A stretch of DNA of 40,682 bases from an uncultured Chromatium sp. (GTDB lineage: Bacteria > Pseudomonadota > Gammaproteobacteria > Chromatiales > Chromatiaceae), in contig CAIUAY010000213.1 in assembly GCA_903897335.1 (NCBI GenBank), positions 1 through 40,682 of the forward strand, given 5' to 3'. The notes below the pieces were generated by a model. That model had not been told where the DNA came from, did not search any database, and saw only the letters and a list, made by a program, of their open reading frames with translations. The stretch's first letter is position 1, and each line of letters starts with the position of its first letter. The translations under genes and the position numbers were made by a program. This document shows, piece after piece, positions 9,148-18,174 of the stretch.

Positions 9148-10872
9148 GTGACTCCGATCCAGATCCGCCGTCGCTCAACTCATGACGACATCGCTAGCGC
9201 CCAGACGCCCGCTGAACTGCTGTGTGCGCTCTATGCCGGTCGCGGTCTGAGCGATGCCGAGGAGGCCACGCCGGGACTCGGCTTGCTGGAACTGGCGCAG
9301 TCGCTGCACGGTCTCGATCAGGCGCTTGCGCTGCTGGAGGAACAGCTTCGAGCTGGTGGCCATCTGCTGGTGATCGGCGACTATGACGCCGACGGCGCAA
9401 CCGGTAGTGCGCTGGCGGTGCGTGGTTTGCAGGCACTGGGCGCGGCACGGGTGTCCTATCTGGTGCCCAGCCGGTTCGCCTTTGGCTATGGTCTGAGTCC
9501 GGCGGTGGTCGATCTGGCGGCAACCCATCAGCCCGATCTCATCATCACGGTCGATAACGGCATCGCCAGTCTCGCCGGGGTTGCGCGGGCACATGAACTG
9601 GGAATTCCAGTGCTGGTGACTGACCATCATCTGCCGGGCGACCAGCTCCCGGATGCTGCGGCCATCGTCAATCCCAATCAGCCTGGCTGCGACTTTCCCA
9701 GCAAGCATCTGGCTGGCGTGGGCGTGGTCTTCTATCTGCTGGCCGCGCTGCGAACCCGGCTGCGCGAGCGCGGCTGGTTTGATAGCGGGCGCACGGCACC
9801 TAATCTGGCAGACCTGCTGGATCTGGTCGCGCTCGGCACGGTGGCCGATGTCGTGACCCTGGATCGCAACAACCGCATCCTGGTCGAGCAGGGTCTGCGA
9901 CGGATTCGCGCCGGACGCTGCTGTCCGGGCATCCTGGCGCTGCTGAAGGTGGCCGGGCGCGATCCGGCGCAGGTGACGACAACAGACCTTGGTTTCTTCG
10001 TCGGGCCACGTCTGAATGCCGCCGGACGGCTGGAAGAGATGTCGCTGGGTGTCGCCTGTCTGCTGACCGACGACCCGGTACAGGCACAGGCGCTGGCGCA
10101 GGAACTGGATGATCTCAATCGCCGCCGGCGCGAGATTGAGGGCGAGATGAAGGGTCAGGCCGAGGCACTACTGGATACGCTCTGTTTCGACGGCGAAACG
10201 CTGCCACCGGCACTCTGTCTGTTCGGCGAGGACTGGCATCAGGGCGTGGCGGGGATTGTTGCCGCCCGCATCCGCGAACGTTATCACCGCCCAGTGATCG
10301 CGTTTGCTCTGGCTGATGACGGACTACTGCGCGGTTCGGCGCGTTCCATCGACGGGCTGCATATCCGCGATGCCATTGCGTTGGTGGATCGCCGCCATCC
10401 GGGGCTGATCGAGCGTTTCGGCGGTCACGCGATGGCGGCGGGTCTAACCCTAGGTGCCGAGTCTCTTGCGGACTTCCGTGAGGCGTTGATCGAGGCAGTG
10501 CTGGCACAGCTTGGCGATGTTCCGCCGCAGCCCGAAATTCGCTCGGATGGCTCACTCTCTGCGCGACTACTAACGCTGGAGACTGCTGACATGCTGCGTT
10601 TTGCAGGCCCCTGGGGCAAGGGGTTCCCGGAGCCGTGTTTTGATGGTGTATTCGCGGTGCGGCAGGCGCGAATCGTCGGCGCACGCCACCTGAAACTGCG
10701 GGTGGCCACGCCTGACGGCGAGCTGTTCGATGCCATTGGATTCAACCTGGGCGAGCAACTGCCCGTTGCGCAGGGGCGCGTACGGCTGGCCTATCGGCTG
10801 GATGTCAACGAATATCGCGGCGTCCGCTCGCTGCAACTGGTGTTTGATGTGCTACAGCAAGCGGATTCGTGA
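9148..10872 (+). CDS. recJ: Single-strand-specific 5'-3' exonuclease RecJ, 574 aa
   Basis: RecJ degrades single-stranded DNA 5' to 3' in RecF-pathway recombination, base excision and mismatch repair. DHH-family motifs are intact: GDYDADG (77-83), DNGIAS (136-141) and TDHH (158-161), followed by the DHHA1 region with GRLEEMSLG and FGGHAMAAGL, and the C-terminal OB-like domain. The 574-residue length is close to E. coli RecJ (577). I chose GTG at 9148 because it gives VTPIQIRRR, aligning with the start of E. coli RecJ. The frame is open further up, including GTG at 9115, but that would run into the preceding gene, and no in-frame ATG lies between. The ribosome site is weak. It converges with the Nudix gene 6 bp away. 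Confidence 0.96.
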   Translation: MTPIQIRRRSTHDDIASAQTPAELLCALYAGRGLSDAEEATPGLGLLELAQSLHGLDQALALLEEQLRAGGHLLVIGDYDADGATGSALAVRGLQALGAARVSYLVPSRFAFGYGLSPAVVDLAATHQPDLIITVDNGIASLAGVARAHELGIPVLVTDHHLPGDQLPDAAAIVNPNQPGCDFPSKHLAGVGVVFYLLAALRTRLRERGWFDSGRTAPNLADLLDLVALGTVADVVTLDRNNRILVEQGLRRIRAGRCCPGILALLKVAGRDPAQVTTTDLGFFVGPRLNAAGRLEEMSLGVACLLTDDPVQAQALAQELDDLNRRRREIEGEMKGQAEALLDTLCFDGETLPPALCLFGEDWHQGVAGIVAARIRERYHRPVIAFALADDGLLRGSARSIDGLHIRDAIALVDRRHPGLIERFGGHAMAAGLTLGAESLADFREALIEAVLAQLGDVPPQPEIRSDGSLSARLLTLETADMLRFAGPWGKGFPEPCFDGVFAVRQARIVGARHLKLRVATPDGELFDAIGFNLGEQLPVAQGRVRLAYRLDVNEYRGVRSLQLVFDVLQQADS

Positions 10873-10878
10873 CCTCGC

Positions 10879-11445
10879 TTAACAGCCGGGATCTTCGGAC
10901 AGCATCTCGACGGCGTTCCTGATCAGCGCGCCAGTACGGTAAAGACCGATCAGGGTTTTGCTGTCAGTGATGGTGCCATCGTGACACCAGTCGAGCGCCT
11001 GGCTCAGTGGCAACCAGTTGATCTCGATCACTTCTCCAGGTTCATGGGCAGGTTCGGCAATGATCAGCCCTCTGGCCAGCCAGAGATGGATGACCTCGGT
11101 GAAAATCCCCGGAGAGCTGTGCATCGGACCGAGATCAGTCCAGTCTACGGCTTGTAATCCGGCCTCTTCAGCCAGTTCGCGGCGGGCGGTATCGAAGGGC
11201 AATTCGCCTGCGTCGATGCGCCCGGCTGGAAGTTCCCAGAGCCAGCCCTGACTGGCGTGGCGGAACTGACGCAGCAGACAGACCCGATCCTGTTCATCCA
11301 GTGCAACGGCAGCGGCTCCTCCAGGATGGTGAACGATCTCAAGTTCCACCTGGTCGCCGTTCGGTAACTCCACGGTCTCCAGTGCAAGCTCGATCACGCG
11401 CCCCTGATAGATTGACTCGCGTTTTAGAATTTGGCATTCACTCAT
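10879..11445 (-). CDS. Nudix ADP-ribose pyrophosphatase, 188 aa
   Basis: Hydrolyses ADP-ribose or related nucleoside diphosphate sugars. The Nudix box GX5EX7REUXEEXGU is perfect at residues 75-97 (Gly75, Glu81, Arg89-Glu90, Glu93-Glu94, Gly96), and PGGAAAVAL plus LLRQFRH upstream is typical of the NudF/NudE-type ADPRase clade. The start at 11445 (MSECQILKRES) has a GAGGAG 6-7 nt upstream; two upstream in-frame ATGs either overlap that ribosome site or lie beyond it and are less likely. It converges with recJ and is divergent from phoB. Exact substrate cannot be told from the sequence. Confidence 0.9.
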   Translation of the reverse strand: MSECQILKRESIYQGRVIELALETVELPNGDQVELEIVHHPGGAAAVALDEQDRVCLLRQFRHASQGWLWELPAGRIDAGELPFDTARRELAEEAGLQAVDWTDLGPMHSSPGIFTEVIHLWLARGLIIAEPAHEPGEVIEINWLPLSQALDWCHDGTITDSKTLIGLYRTGALIRNAVEMLSEDPGC

Positions 11446-11555
11446 CGTCATCTCCTCATGGGATGTAGTCTGCATTCGAGAACCGAACAGCGGGCGTCAG
11501 GATCATCATCGCCGACTTCAGTCTTGAAATCGAGTCGTTGTCTACACGATCAAGA

Positions 11556-11573
11556 CAGTCATCCGACCGTAAC
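11556..11573 (+). promoter_or_regulatory. Possible PHO box upstream of phoB
   Basis: CAGTCAT (11556-11562), 4 nt, CCGTAAC (11567-11573) resembles the PHO-box half sites CTGTCAT with 11-bp spacing (6/7 and 4/7 matches). A TAAGAT at 11584-11589 lies 10 nt downstream, the distance expected for a -10 element at a PhoB-activated promoter. The second half site is poor, so this is a tentative autoregulatory site. Confidence 0.35.
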
Positions 11574-11676
11574 CAGATGTCAATAAGATAGGCATGAAGT
11601 GGTTTGAGGCTCCGATCACGATGTTCAATAGACGCCCCGGGCGCGGCGTTCGGTTTCCTTATAAGGACTCATGGCT

Positions 11677-12363
11677 ATGACAACCATTCTTGTCGTCGAC
11701 GATGAACCGGATATTCGTGAAGTGATCCGGTTTGCACTCGAAAACGAGCAATTTCAGGTTCTTGAAGCCGGTCACGCAGACGATGCGCGCCGACTGTTGA
11801 GCAACGCCAGCGCGGATCTGATCCTGCTCGACTGGATGCTGCCAGGCCGCTCTGGTCTGGAACTAGCGCAGCAACTCAAACAGAACAGCAAGACTCGCAG
11901 CATCCCAATCATCATGATCAGCGCCAGAGGTGAGGAAGAGGATCGCGTCAAGGGGCTTGATACCGGCGTCGACGATTATATTGCCAAGCCGTTTTCATCG
12001 CGTGAAATGATCGCCCGCGTCAAGGCCGTCTTGCGTCGCACCCAATCCGGCGAGGTCGCCGAAGAGATTGATATCGGCGGTCTGTGCATCGACCACATCA
12101 GTCACCGTGTCAGCACCGGCGGACGAGTCATTGAGGTGGCGCCGACTGAATATCGCCTGCTGCATTTCTTCATGACTCATCTCGACCGTGCTTTCAGCCG
12201 TTCGCAGCTCCTGGATCAGGTGTGGGGCGATCAAGTCTATGTCGAAGAGCGTACTGTGGATGTCCATGTCCGCCGACTCCGCAAGGCGCTGGAGACATCG
12301 GGGCATGACCGTTTGCTGCAAACCGTGCGTGGTGTCGGTTATCGTTTTTCAGACAAGACCTGA
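11677..12363 (+). CDS. phoB: Phosphate regulon response regulator PhoB, 228 aa
   Basis: OmpR-class transcription factor activated under phosphate limitation by PhoR. The receiver domain (about 1-120) has the acidic pocket VVDDEPDIRE, the phospho-acceptor Asp in LILLDWMLPG, and Lys in DDYIAKPFS. LDWMLPG and ISARGEEEDRVKGL closely match E. coli PhoB. The winged-helix DNA-binding domain (about 130-228) includes FSRSQLLDQVWG, EERTVDVHVRRLRKAL and TVRGVGYRF. I chose ATG 11677 because AAGGA (11663-11667) sits 9 nt before it; ATG 11671 would give only 3 nt of spacing and two extra residues. phoR follows 5 bp after the stop. Confidence 0.95.
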   Translation: MTTILVVDDEPDIREVIRFALENEQFQVLEAGHADDARRLLSNASADLILLDWMLPGRSGLELAQQLKQNSKTRSIPIIMISARGEEEDRVKGLDTGVDDYIAKPFSSREMIARVKAVLRRTQSGEVAEEIDIGGLCIDHISHRVSTGGRVIEVAPTEYRLLHFFMTHLDRAFSRSQLLDQVWGDQVYVEERTVDVHVRRLRKALETSGHDRLLQTVRGVGYRFSDKT

Positions 12364-12368
12364 GCGAT

Positions 12369-13724
12369 TTGGACGCTCTGCCTAACGTGCATGGAATCGC
12401 CGTGCGCCTGTCCGTGTTCCTCGAACTGGGTTTGCTGCTGCTGTCGGTCGGCTGTGGCGCGGGGCTGTGGCTGCTGTCTGGAGGCGTTCTCTGGGCATGG
12501 CCACTGGCGTTGTTGCCTTATCCATTGCGCCATCTCTATCACCTGATCCGGTTGGTGCGCATGATTCACCGTCATCACCGGCTGATTCCGCCTTTCCCAT
12601 ATGGACTCTGGGGCGAGATCTATCGCAGCATCGCCCGTTATCAGCAGCGTGGACGCAAGAGCCGCAAACGCCAGATCCGTTTCTCGCGGCGCTTTCGTGA
12701 AGCGGCCAATGCGCTACCTGACGCGCTGGTCATTCTCGACAAGCAACTGCGCATCGACTGGGCGAATCCAGCGGCAGCCAGACTCATGGATATCCACTGG
12801 CCTGAAGATGACCGGCGTTCTTTCATCGAGATCATGGCCAACCCCAACCTGAACGATTTTGTCGACGCCTGTGATTACATGCGTCCGCTTGATCTGGCAC
12901 CGAACCATCATCGCGCCATCATGCTCTCGCTGCGGATTACCCCGTTTGGCGAGCGCAAGAAGCAGCGTCTGGTCGTTGGGCGCGACATCACCAAAATCCA
13001 TCATCTGAACATGATCCGCCGTGATTTTGTCGCCAATGCGTCACATGAACTGCGCACGCCACTGACTGTCATTGCCGGTTTTCTGGAACCACTGATCGAT
13101 GCGCCGACAACGCCGGCCAAGCATCGCCGACCGCTGACGCTAATGCGTAGTCAGGCCGAACGGATGCGCCTGATCATTGAGGATCTCCTGACGCTCTCGC
13201 GTCTGGAGATGCACGAAAGTCCAACCGGGCGGGAACCAGTCGATGTTCCCGACGAGCTGTATCTGATCCTTCAGGAAGCGCAGGCGCTTAGTCAGGGCGA
13301 GCATCACTTTGAGACCGTTATCGACGAGGATCTGCTGCTGCTTGGCAACCAGCCGGAACTGCACAGCGCCTTCTCGAACCTGATCTTCAATGCCGTGCGG
13401 CATACACCGACTGGAACGCGCATCAGGATTCGCTGGTGTCGTGATCCAGATCGATTAGTGTTCGCAGTGGAAGACGATGGCCCCGGAATTGCGCAGGAAC
13501 ATCTGCCAAGGCTGACCGAGCGGTTCTATCGGGTCGATAGCGCCCGCTCACGCGAGTCAGGCGGAACCGGTTTGGGGCTGGCCATCGTCAAGCATGTGCT
13601 GAACCGGCACGATGCGCGTCTGTGGATCACAAGCGAGATGGGTAAAGGCACCGTCTTTTCGTGCCGGTTTCCGCTGAGCCGCAGGCTGGTGCGTGAAACG
13701 CTGGATGCTGAGGTGAATGCCTGA
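12369..13724 (+). CDS. phoR: Phosphate regulon sensor histidine kinase PhoR, 451 aa
   Basis: Membrane-bound kinase/phosphatase partner of PhoB. Residues about 13-52 form two closely spaced hydrophobic helices without a large periplasmic domain, as in known PhoR. A PAS domain follows (about 105-210), then the H-box FVANASHELRTPLT with phospho-His226. The ATPase domain has the N-box region SAFSNLIFNAVRHT, DDGPGIA (G1), RFYRVDSARSRESGGTGLGL (G2) and a final TVFSCRFPL. The start is taken as TTG 12369, 5 bp after the phoB stop. No ATG or clear ribosome site is available nearby, so translational coupling is likely; GTG codons at 12387 and 12402 are alternatives. No pst or phoU gene follows. Confidence 0.92.
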   Translation: MDALPNVHGIAVRLSVFLELGLLLLSVGCGAGLWLLSGGVLWAWPLALLPYPLRHLYHLIRLVRMIHRHHRLIPPFPYGLWGEIYRSIARYQQRGRKSRKRQIRFSRRFREAANALPDALVILDKQLRIDWANPAAARLMDIHWPEDDRRSFIEIMANPNLNDFVDACDYMRPLDLAPNHHRAIMLSLRITPFGERKKQRLVVGRDITKIHHLNMIRRDFVANASHELRTPLTVIAGFLEPLIDAPTTPAKHRRPLTLMRSQAERMRLIIEDLLTLSRLEMHESPTGREPVDVPDELYLILQEAQALSQGEHHFETVIDEDLLLLGNQPELHSAFSNLIFNAVRHTPTGTRIRIRWCRDPDRLVFAVEDDGPGIAQEHLPRLTERFYRVDSARSRESGGTGLGLAIVKHVLNRHDARLWITSEMGKGTVFSCRFPLSRRLVRETLDAEVNA

Positions 13725-13795
13725 TCTGACGTTCGTGTGTCATGGTGACAACGCAGAGGACCGCCGGTTGCAAGAGGCTTGCCTGGGTTGTTTCT

Positions 13796-14119
13796 TTAGC
13801 TGGCCACAGATGCCTGAGCGTCGTTGAGCGACGCATGAAAGGCATCGTTGACCCGATCCCGAAGCTCCTTGCCGGGCTTGAAATGCGGGACATGCTTGCC
13901 GGTCAGCGCGACTGCATCCCCTGTTTTCGGATTGCGCCCGATGCGAGGTGGGCGGTAGTGCAGCGAAAAACTTCCAAACCCGCGAATTTCGATGCGTTCG
14001 CCGGATGCCAGTGCTCCAGTCATGCGCTCGATGATCTTGCGAACGGCCACTTCAACATCTTTATAGGGAAGATGGTTCTGTTCGGCAGCCAGAATGTCGA
14101 TCAGCTCCGATTTGGTCAT
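13796..14119 (-). CDS. ihfB: Integration host factor beta subunit, 107 aa
   Basis: DNA-bending nucleoid protein, active as a heterodimer with Ihf[12 protein letters not shown], the dimer helices, the arm segment [17 protein letters not shown] and [13 protein letters not shown] are all diagnostic of IHF-beta. The last 13 residues or so extend beyond the 94-residue E. coli protein. The start at 14119 follows a strong GGAGGAA. An ATG 51 bp upstream would add a leader unrelated to the family and is rejected. It lies downstream of rpsA, as in other Gammaproteobacteria, separated by a hairpin at 14170-14192. Confidence 0.96.
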   Translation of the reverse strand: MTKSELIDILAAEQNHLPYKDVEVAVRKIIERMTGALASGERIEIRGFGSFSLHYRPPRIGRNPKTGDAVALTGKHVPHFKPGKELRDRVNDAFHASLNDAQASVAS

Positions 14120-14169
14120 CTGTTCCTCCGCGAAAAAAACCGCCGGTTCATGGCGGGGAGAGAGGGTCA

Positions 14170-14192
14170 CAGCGACCGCAATGCGGTCGCTG
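14170..14192. other. Perfect 10-bp hairpin between rpsA and ihfB
   Basis: CAGCGACCGC (14170-14179), loop AAT, GCGGTCGCTG (14183-14192). This is a very stable stem in the rpsA-ihfB gap. No T-run follows on either strand, so it is more likely an mRNA-stability or processing element than an intrinsic terminator. Confidence 0.7.
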
Positions 14193-14223
14193 CCTGGTTC
14201 AGGTTGCCGGTCTTTTCCGTCCG

Positions 14224-15903
14224 TCAGTTCCCCCGCTGTCCCTCTTCCATCTGTTCTCTGAGGATGTCACCAAGACTTGTGCCGCTGGAGGCATCACGCG
14301 AGTAGCCCTTGATCGCCGTCTGTTCTTCTTCCATGTCTTTGGCCTTCATGGAGAGCGAGAGGGTGCGGTTCTTGCGGTCGACGCCGAGGAATTTGGCCTC
14401 GATCTCCTCGCCGACCTTGAGCACCGCACGGGCATCTTCGATGCGGTCGCGGTTGATCTCGGAAGCGCGCAGATAACCCTCGACACCATCGGCCAGGGTG
14501 ATGGTTGCCCCTTTGGGATCAACCTCGGACACGACGCCGGTCACGACACAGCCTTTCTCGTGCAGCGCCACGAAGCTGGAGAAAGGATCCTTATCGAGCT
14601 GTTTGACACCAAGCGAGATGCGCTCGCGCTCGGGATCGACCGACAGCACCACAGTCTCCAACTCATCGCCCTTCTTGTAACGACGCAGAGCCTGTTCGCC
14701 GGCCTCGTCCCAGGAAATATCGGAGAGATGCACCAGGCCGTCGATGCCACCATCCAGCCCAATGAAGATGCCAAAGTCGGTGATCGACTTGATCTTGCCG
14801 GAAACGTGATCGCCTTTCTTGTGCGTGACCGCGAACTCATCCCACGGATTCAGTGCGCACTGCTTGATGCCGAGCGAGATGCGGCGACGCTCCTCGTCGA
14901 TGTCCAGCACCATGACCTCAACCTCGTCGCCCAGATTGACGATCTTGCTGGGATGGATGTTCTTGTTCGTCCAGTCCATCTCGGAAACGTGAACCAGACC
15001 TTCGACGCCCTCCTCGATCTCGACGAAGCAGCCGTAGTCCGCGATGTTCGTGACCTTGCCGAAAACACGGGTGCTTTCTGGATAACGGCGCGAGATATTG
15101 ACCCAGGGATCCTCGCCCATCTGCTTGAGTCCGAGCGAGACACGCTGACGCTCGCGGTCGAACTTGAGGACTTTGACGTTGATCTCGTCGCCGATCTCGA
15201 CCACTTCGGAGGGATGTTTGACCCGGCGCCACGCCATGTCGGTGATATGCAGCAAACCGTCGATGCCACCCATGTCCAGGAACGCGCCATAGTCGGTTAG
15301 GTTCTTGACGACACCCTTGACCTCCATGCCTTCTTCCAGGTTCTTGAGCAGGGTATCGCGTTCGGCGCTGTACTCTTCCTCGACCACGGCACGGCGTGAA
15401 ACCACCACGTTGTTGCGCTTGCGGTCGAGCTTGATGACCTTGAATTCCTGTTCCTTGCCTTCGAGATAAGCGGTATCGCGCACCGGACGCACATCGACCA
15501 GCGAACCCGGCAAGAACGCGCGGACGGCACCCAATTCGACGGTAAAACCACCCTTGACCTTGCCGTTGATCATGCCCTTGACGGTTTCGGCGTTCTCGAA
15601 TGCCTTTTCCAGGAAATCCCAGGATGCGAAACGCTTTGCCTTCTCGCGTGACAGACGGGTGATGCCGAAGCCATCTTCGACGGCATCCAGCGCGACCTCC
15701 ACCTGGTCGCCGACAGCGACTTCGAGTTGACCCTCAGGACTGAGGAACTGGCTGCGCGGAACGACACCCTCGGACTTGAGTCCGGCATTGATCACGACAT
15801 TGTCCGCCGTGATCTCGATCACCGTACCGGTGAGGATGGCACCAGGCTGAAGCTGGGTAGTATTGAGACTCTGTTCAAAAAGTTCAGCAAAGCTTTCGGT
15901 CAT
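14224..15903 (-). CDS. rpsA: 30S ribosomal protein S1, 559 aa
   Basis: mRNA-binding ribosomal protein that brings structured mRNAs to the 30S subunit. Six S1/OB repeats are visible: two divergent N-terminal ones (about 20-170) that bind the ribosome, then four closely similar RNA-binding ones (about 190-520). Their recurring signatures are [39 protein letters not shown] and [20 protein letters not shown]. The 559-residue length is within 2 of E. coli S1 (557). It is third in aroA-cmk-rpsA-ihfB. The 164-bp leader contains a terminator-like hairpin (15976-15997), and the leader is where autogenous repression acts in E. coli. Confidence 0.98.
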   Translation of the reverse strand: MTESFAELFEQSLNTTQLQPGAILTGTVIEITADNVVINAGLKSEGVVPRSQFLSPEGQLEVAVGDQVEVALDAVEDGFGITRLSREKAKRFASWDFLEKAFENAETVKGMINGKVKGGFTVELGAVRAFLPGSLVDVRPVRDTAYLEGKEQEFKVIKLDRKRNNVVVSRRAVVEEEYSAERDTLLKNLEEGMEVKGVVKNLTDYGAFLDMGGIDGLLHITDMAWRRVKHPSEVVEIGDEINVKVLKFDRERQRVSLGLKQMGEDPWVNISRRYPESTRVFGKVTNIADYGCFVEIEEGVEGLVHVSEMDWTNKNIHPSKIVNLGDEVEVMVLDIDEERRRISLGIKQCALNPWDEFAVTHKKGDHVSGKIKSITDFGIFIGLDGGIDGLVHLSDISWDEAGEQALRRYKKGDELETVVLSVDPERERISLGVKQLDKDPFSSFVALHEKGCVVTGVVSEVDPKGATITLADGVEGYLRASEINRDRIEDARAVLKVGEEIEAKFLGVDRKNRTLSLSMKAKDMEEEQTAIKGYSRDASSGTSLGDILREQMEEGQRGN

Positions 15904-15970
15904 GAGATCCAGTTATCCTGAAAACGGCGCGCTGTTCCGACCCATCCGGGGCGGGGGGGTTGTATGAAAT

Positions 15971-15997
15971 GAAAAGGTCGGCGCATCGGCGTCGACC
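15971..15997 (-). terminator. Terminator or attenuator between cmk and rpsA
   Basis: On the minus strand: GGTCGACGC, loop CGAT, GCGCCGACC, a 9-bp GC-rich stem with a single mismatch, followed at once by TTTTCATTTC. This fits an imperfect Rho-independent terminator for aroA-cmk, or partial read-through into rpsA. rpsA would then need its own promoter or regulated read-through. Confidence 0.55.
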
Positions 15998-16067
15998 CCG
16001 TTGTCTGGACGGATTGACCCCGCCGTCACAGTCTGTCCGCATGACGGGGAACCGCTGTCCTGCAAGA

Positions 16068-16736
16068 TCACCAGACCAGTTCCGGGAAGACGCGCCTCAC
16101 CTCTTCCAGTATCCGGTCAAACACTTCAGTAATGGACAACGCCGTGGAATCCACCAGGACGGCATCCCCGGCGGCACATAAAGGCGCCACCGAACGGGTG
16201 CGGTCACGGGTATCCCGTTCGCGGATGTCCATGATCAAGTTCGTCAGGTTAGCATTCAATCCCTTTTCTATCAACTGTTTATACCGACGATTCGCACGGA
16301 TTTCGGGACTGGCGTCAAGGAATATCTTGAGCGGCGCATCCGGGAACACCACGCTACCCATGTCGCGTCCATCAGCGACCAATCCCGGTAGCCGGGCGCA
16401 GCGGCGCTGCCACGCCAGCAGAGCGGCGCGTACCGGCGGGTGAATGGCCACCCGCGAGGCAGACATGCCGACTGTCTCGGTGCGGATCAGCCCGGCGACA
16501 TCCTCGCCATCCAGTAAGACCTGATCACCGGCAAAATCCAGTGGCAGGCTTGTCGCCAGCGGCGTCAGTGCGTCCGGGTCGTCGAGCGCCAGTCCGCGAC
16601 GTTCGGCGGCGAGTCCAAGGACGCGATAGATCGCGCCGCTATCGAGTAGATGCCAGCCGAGCCGCCCGGCCAGCAGTGCCGCGAGGGTTCCCTTGCCGGT
16701 TCCGGAAGGGCCATCAATGACGATGACTGGAATCAT
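16068..16736 (-). CDS. cmk: Cytidylate kinase, 222 aa
   Basis: Phosphorylates CMP and dCMP to the diphosphates, recycling nucleotides from RNA turnover. The P-loop GPSGTGKGT is at residues 9-17, LLDSGAIYR follows near 35, and VADGRDMGSVVFPDAPLKIFL is the CMP-binding core. The lid region contains RDTRDRTRSVAPL. The length (222) matches the family. The ATG overlaps the last 4 bp of aroA (ATGA), so the two are translationally coupled. The aroA-cmk-rpsA order is common in Gammaproteobacteria. Confidence 0.97.
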   Translation of the reverse strand: MIPVIVIDGPSGTGKGTLAALLAGRLGWHLLDSGAIYRVLGLAAERRGLALDDPDALTPLATSLPLDFAGDQVLLDGEDVAGLIRTETVGMSASRVAIHPPVRAALLAWQRRCARLPGLVADGRDMGSVVFPDAPLKIFLDASPEIRANRRYKQLIEKGLNANLTNLIMDIRERDTRDRTRSVAPLCAAGDAVLVDSTALSITEVFDRILEEVRRVFPELVW

Positions 16737-18112
16737 CCCCGCTGCTCCTCAATGCCAAGACCCGTGCTCGCGGCAAGTTCTGCAAATCCGGGAAACGAGG
16801 TTTCGACATTGGCGCAGTCATGAATCTCGATCAAACCGCTTGAGCGCAGGCCAGCCATCGCAAAAGACATGGCGATGCGGTGATCACCGTGGGCGTCGAT
16901 GGCACCCGTGACCGTGGTCGAACCCAGTTCGCCACCAACGATGCGGATGCCATCCGGTCGAGGTTCGGCGAGGATGCCCAGACGTGCCAGGCCGTCCGCC
17001 ATCACCTGAATCCGGTCGCTTTCCTTGACACGCAGTTCCTCGGCGCCGGTGAGGATGGTTTCACCCTCGGCACAAGCGGCAGCGATGAAGATCGCCGGAA
17101 ATTCGTCGATGGCCAGCGGCACCTGATCGAGCGGGATACGGATACCCTTGAGTCTGGCTGAACAGACCCGGATGTCGGCCAGCGGTTCGCTACCGGCGGT
17201 GCGGCGGTCGAGGAGTTCAATGTCGGCACCCATCGCCCGCAGGATATTGATGATGCCGACGCGGGTCGGGTTGATGCCGACCGCTTCGAGCAGCAGATCA
17301 GAACCTGGCGCAATGCTGGCACCCACCAGAAGAAACGCCGCCGAGGAAATATCTGCCGGGATAGCCAGCCGACAGCCGCTCAATCGCCCACCGCCGGTTA
17401 AACAGACGCGAGCACCCTGACGGCGCACCGAATAACCGAAGGCAGTCAACATGCGTTCGGTGTGGTCACGGGTGCGCGCCGGCTCAGTCACGCAGGTTTC
17501 ACCGCTGGCAGAGAGACCAGCCAGCAGAACGCTCGATTTCACCTGGGCGCTGGCGACTGGTAGAACATAGTCGATGCCGGCGAGACCGGCGGCAGGCTCG
17601 ATATGCAGTGGAGCGGTGCCGTTCTCGCTAGTGGCGATCCGTGCCCTCATCATGGCCAGCGGTTCGGTTACGCGGCGCATCGGGCGGCGTGATAGCGAGG
17701 CGTCGCCGGCGAGCGTGACCGGGAAGGACTGGCCAGCTAGCAGACCCGCCAGCAGTCGCATCGAAGTCCCCGAATTACCCATGTCGAGAGCATGCCCGGG
17801 CGGGTGCAGTCCATGCATGCCCACGCCATGCACCCGCACTTCGCCTGCATTGGGACCGTCGATCACGACGCCCATCTGCCGGAAGGCCGCCAAGGTTGCC
17901 AGAGCATCTGCGCCTTCGAGAAATCCACTAATGCGGGTTTCGCCCTCAGCGATGGCGGCCAGCATGATGGAGCGATGAGAAATGGATTTATCGCCGGGTA
18001 CCCGCAGACGTCCTGTCAGGGTGCCGCCGGGCGTGATCTGATATCGAAGGTCGGTTGGCGCGGCCAATGAATCCCCCGCGCTCACGCGGCTGATGGCTGA
18101 AAAACGAGCCAT
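16733..18112 (-). CDS. aroA: 3-phosphoshikimate 1-carboxyvinyltransferase (EPSP synthase), class II-like, 459 aa
   Basis: Sixth step of the shikimate pathway: joins phosphoenolpyruvate to shikimate-3-phosphate. Motifs include RVPGDKSISHRSIMLAA (about 37-53), LDMGNSGTSMRLL, GDASLSRRPMRR, ASAQVKSSVLLAGL, RDHTERMLTAFG, INPTRVGIINILRAMGAD, ELRVKESDRI and DHRIAMSFAMAGL. GDKSISHR, ASAQVKS and RDHTE resemble the class II/Bacillus-type lineage rather than the E. coli class I enzyme (GSKTVSNR). The substrate-loop position equivalent to E. coli Gly96 is still Gly here (GNSGT), unlike the Ala of the Agrobacterium CP4 enzyme. The first 20 or so residues are not conserved, so the exact start is uncertain. 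First gene of the aroA-cmk pair. Confidence 0.95.
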   Translation of the reverse strand: MARFSAISRVSAGDSLAAPTDLRYQITPGGTLTGRLRVPGDKSISHRSIMLAAIAEGETRISGFLEGADALATLAAFRQMGVVIDGPNAGEVRVHGVGMHGLHPPGHALDMGNSGTSMRLLAGLLAGQSFPVTLAGDASLSRRPMRRVTEPLAMMRARIATSENGTAPLHIEPAAGLAGIDYVLPVASAQVKSSVLLAGLSASGETCVTEPARTRDHTERMLTAFGYSVRRQGARVCLTGGGRLSGCRLAIPADISSAAFLLVGASIAPGSDLLLEAVGINPTRVGIINILRAMGADIELLDRRTAGSEPLADIRVCSARLKGIRIPLDQVPLAIDEFPAIFIAAACAEGETILTGAEELRVKESDRIQVMADGLARLGILAEPRPDGIRIVGGELGSTTVTGAIDAHGDHRIAMSFAMAGLRSSGLIEIHDCANVETSFPGFAELAASTGLGIEEQRG

Positions 18113-18174
18113 TTTAGTCTCGTAGCAAAGCAGGGTAAACCATTATCAAGCAATGGCTCACGACTGATGAACCA

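Noticed and set aside
14560-15300. Plus-strand open frame of 246 codons opposite rpsA
   Set aside because: Periodic antisense of the S1 repeats; no independent support.
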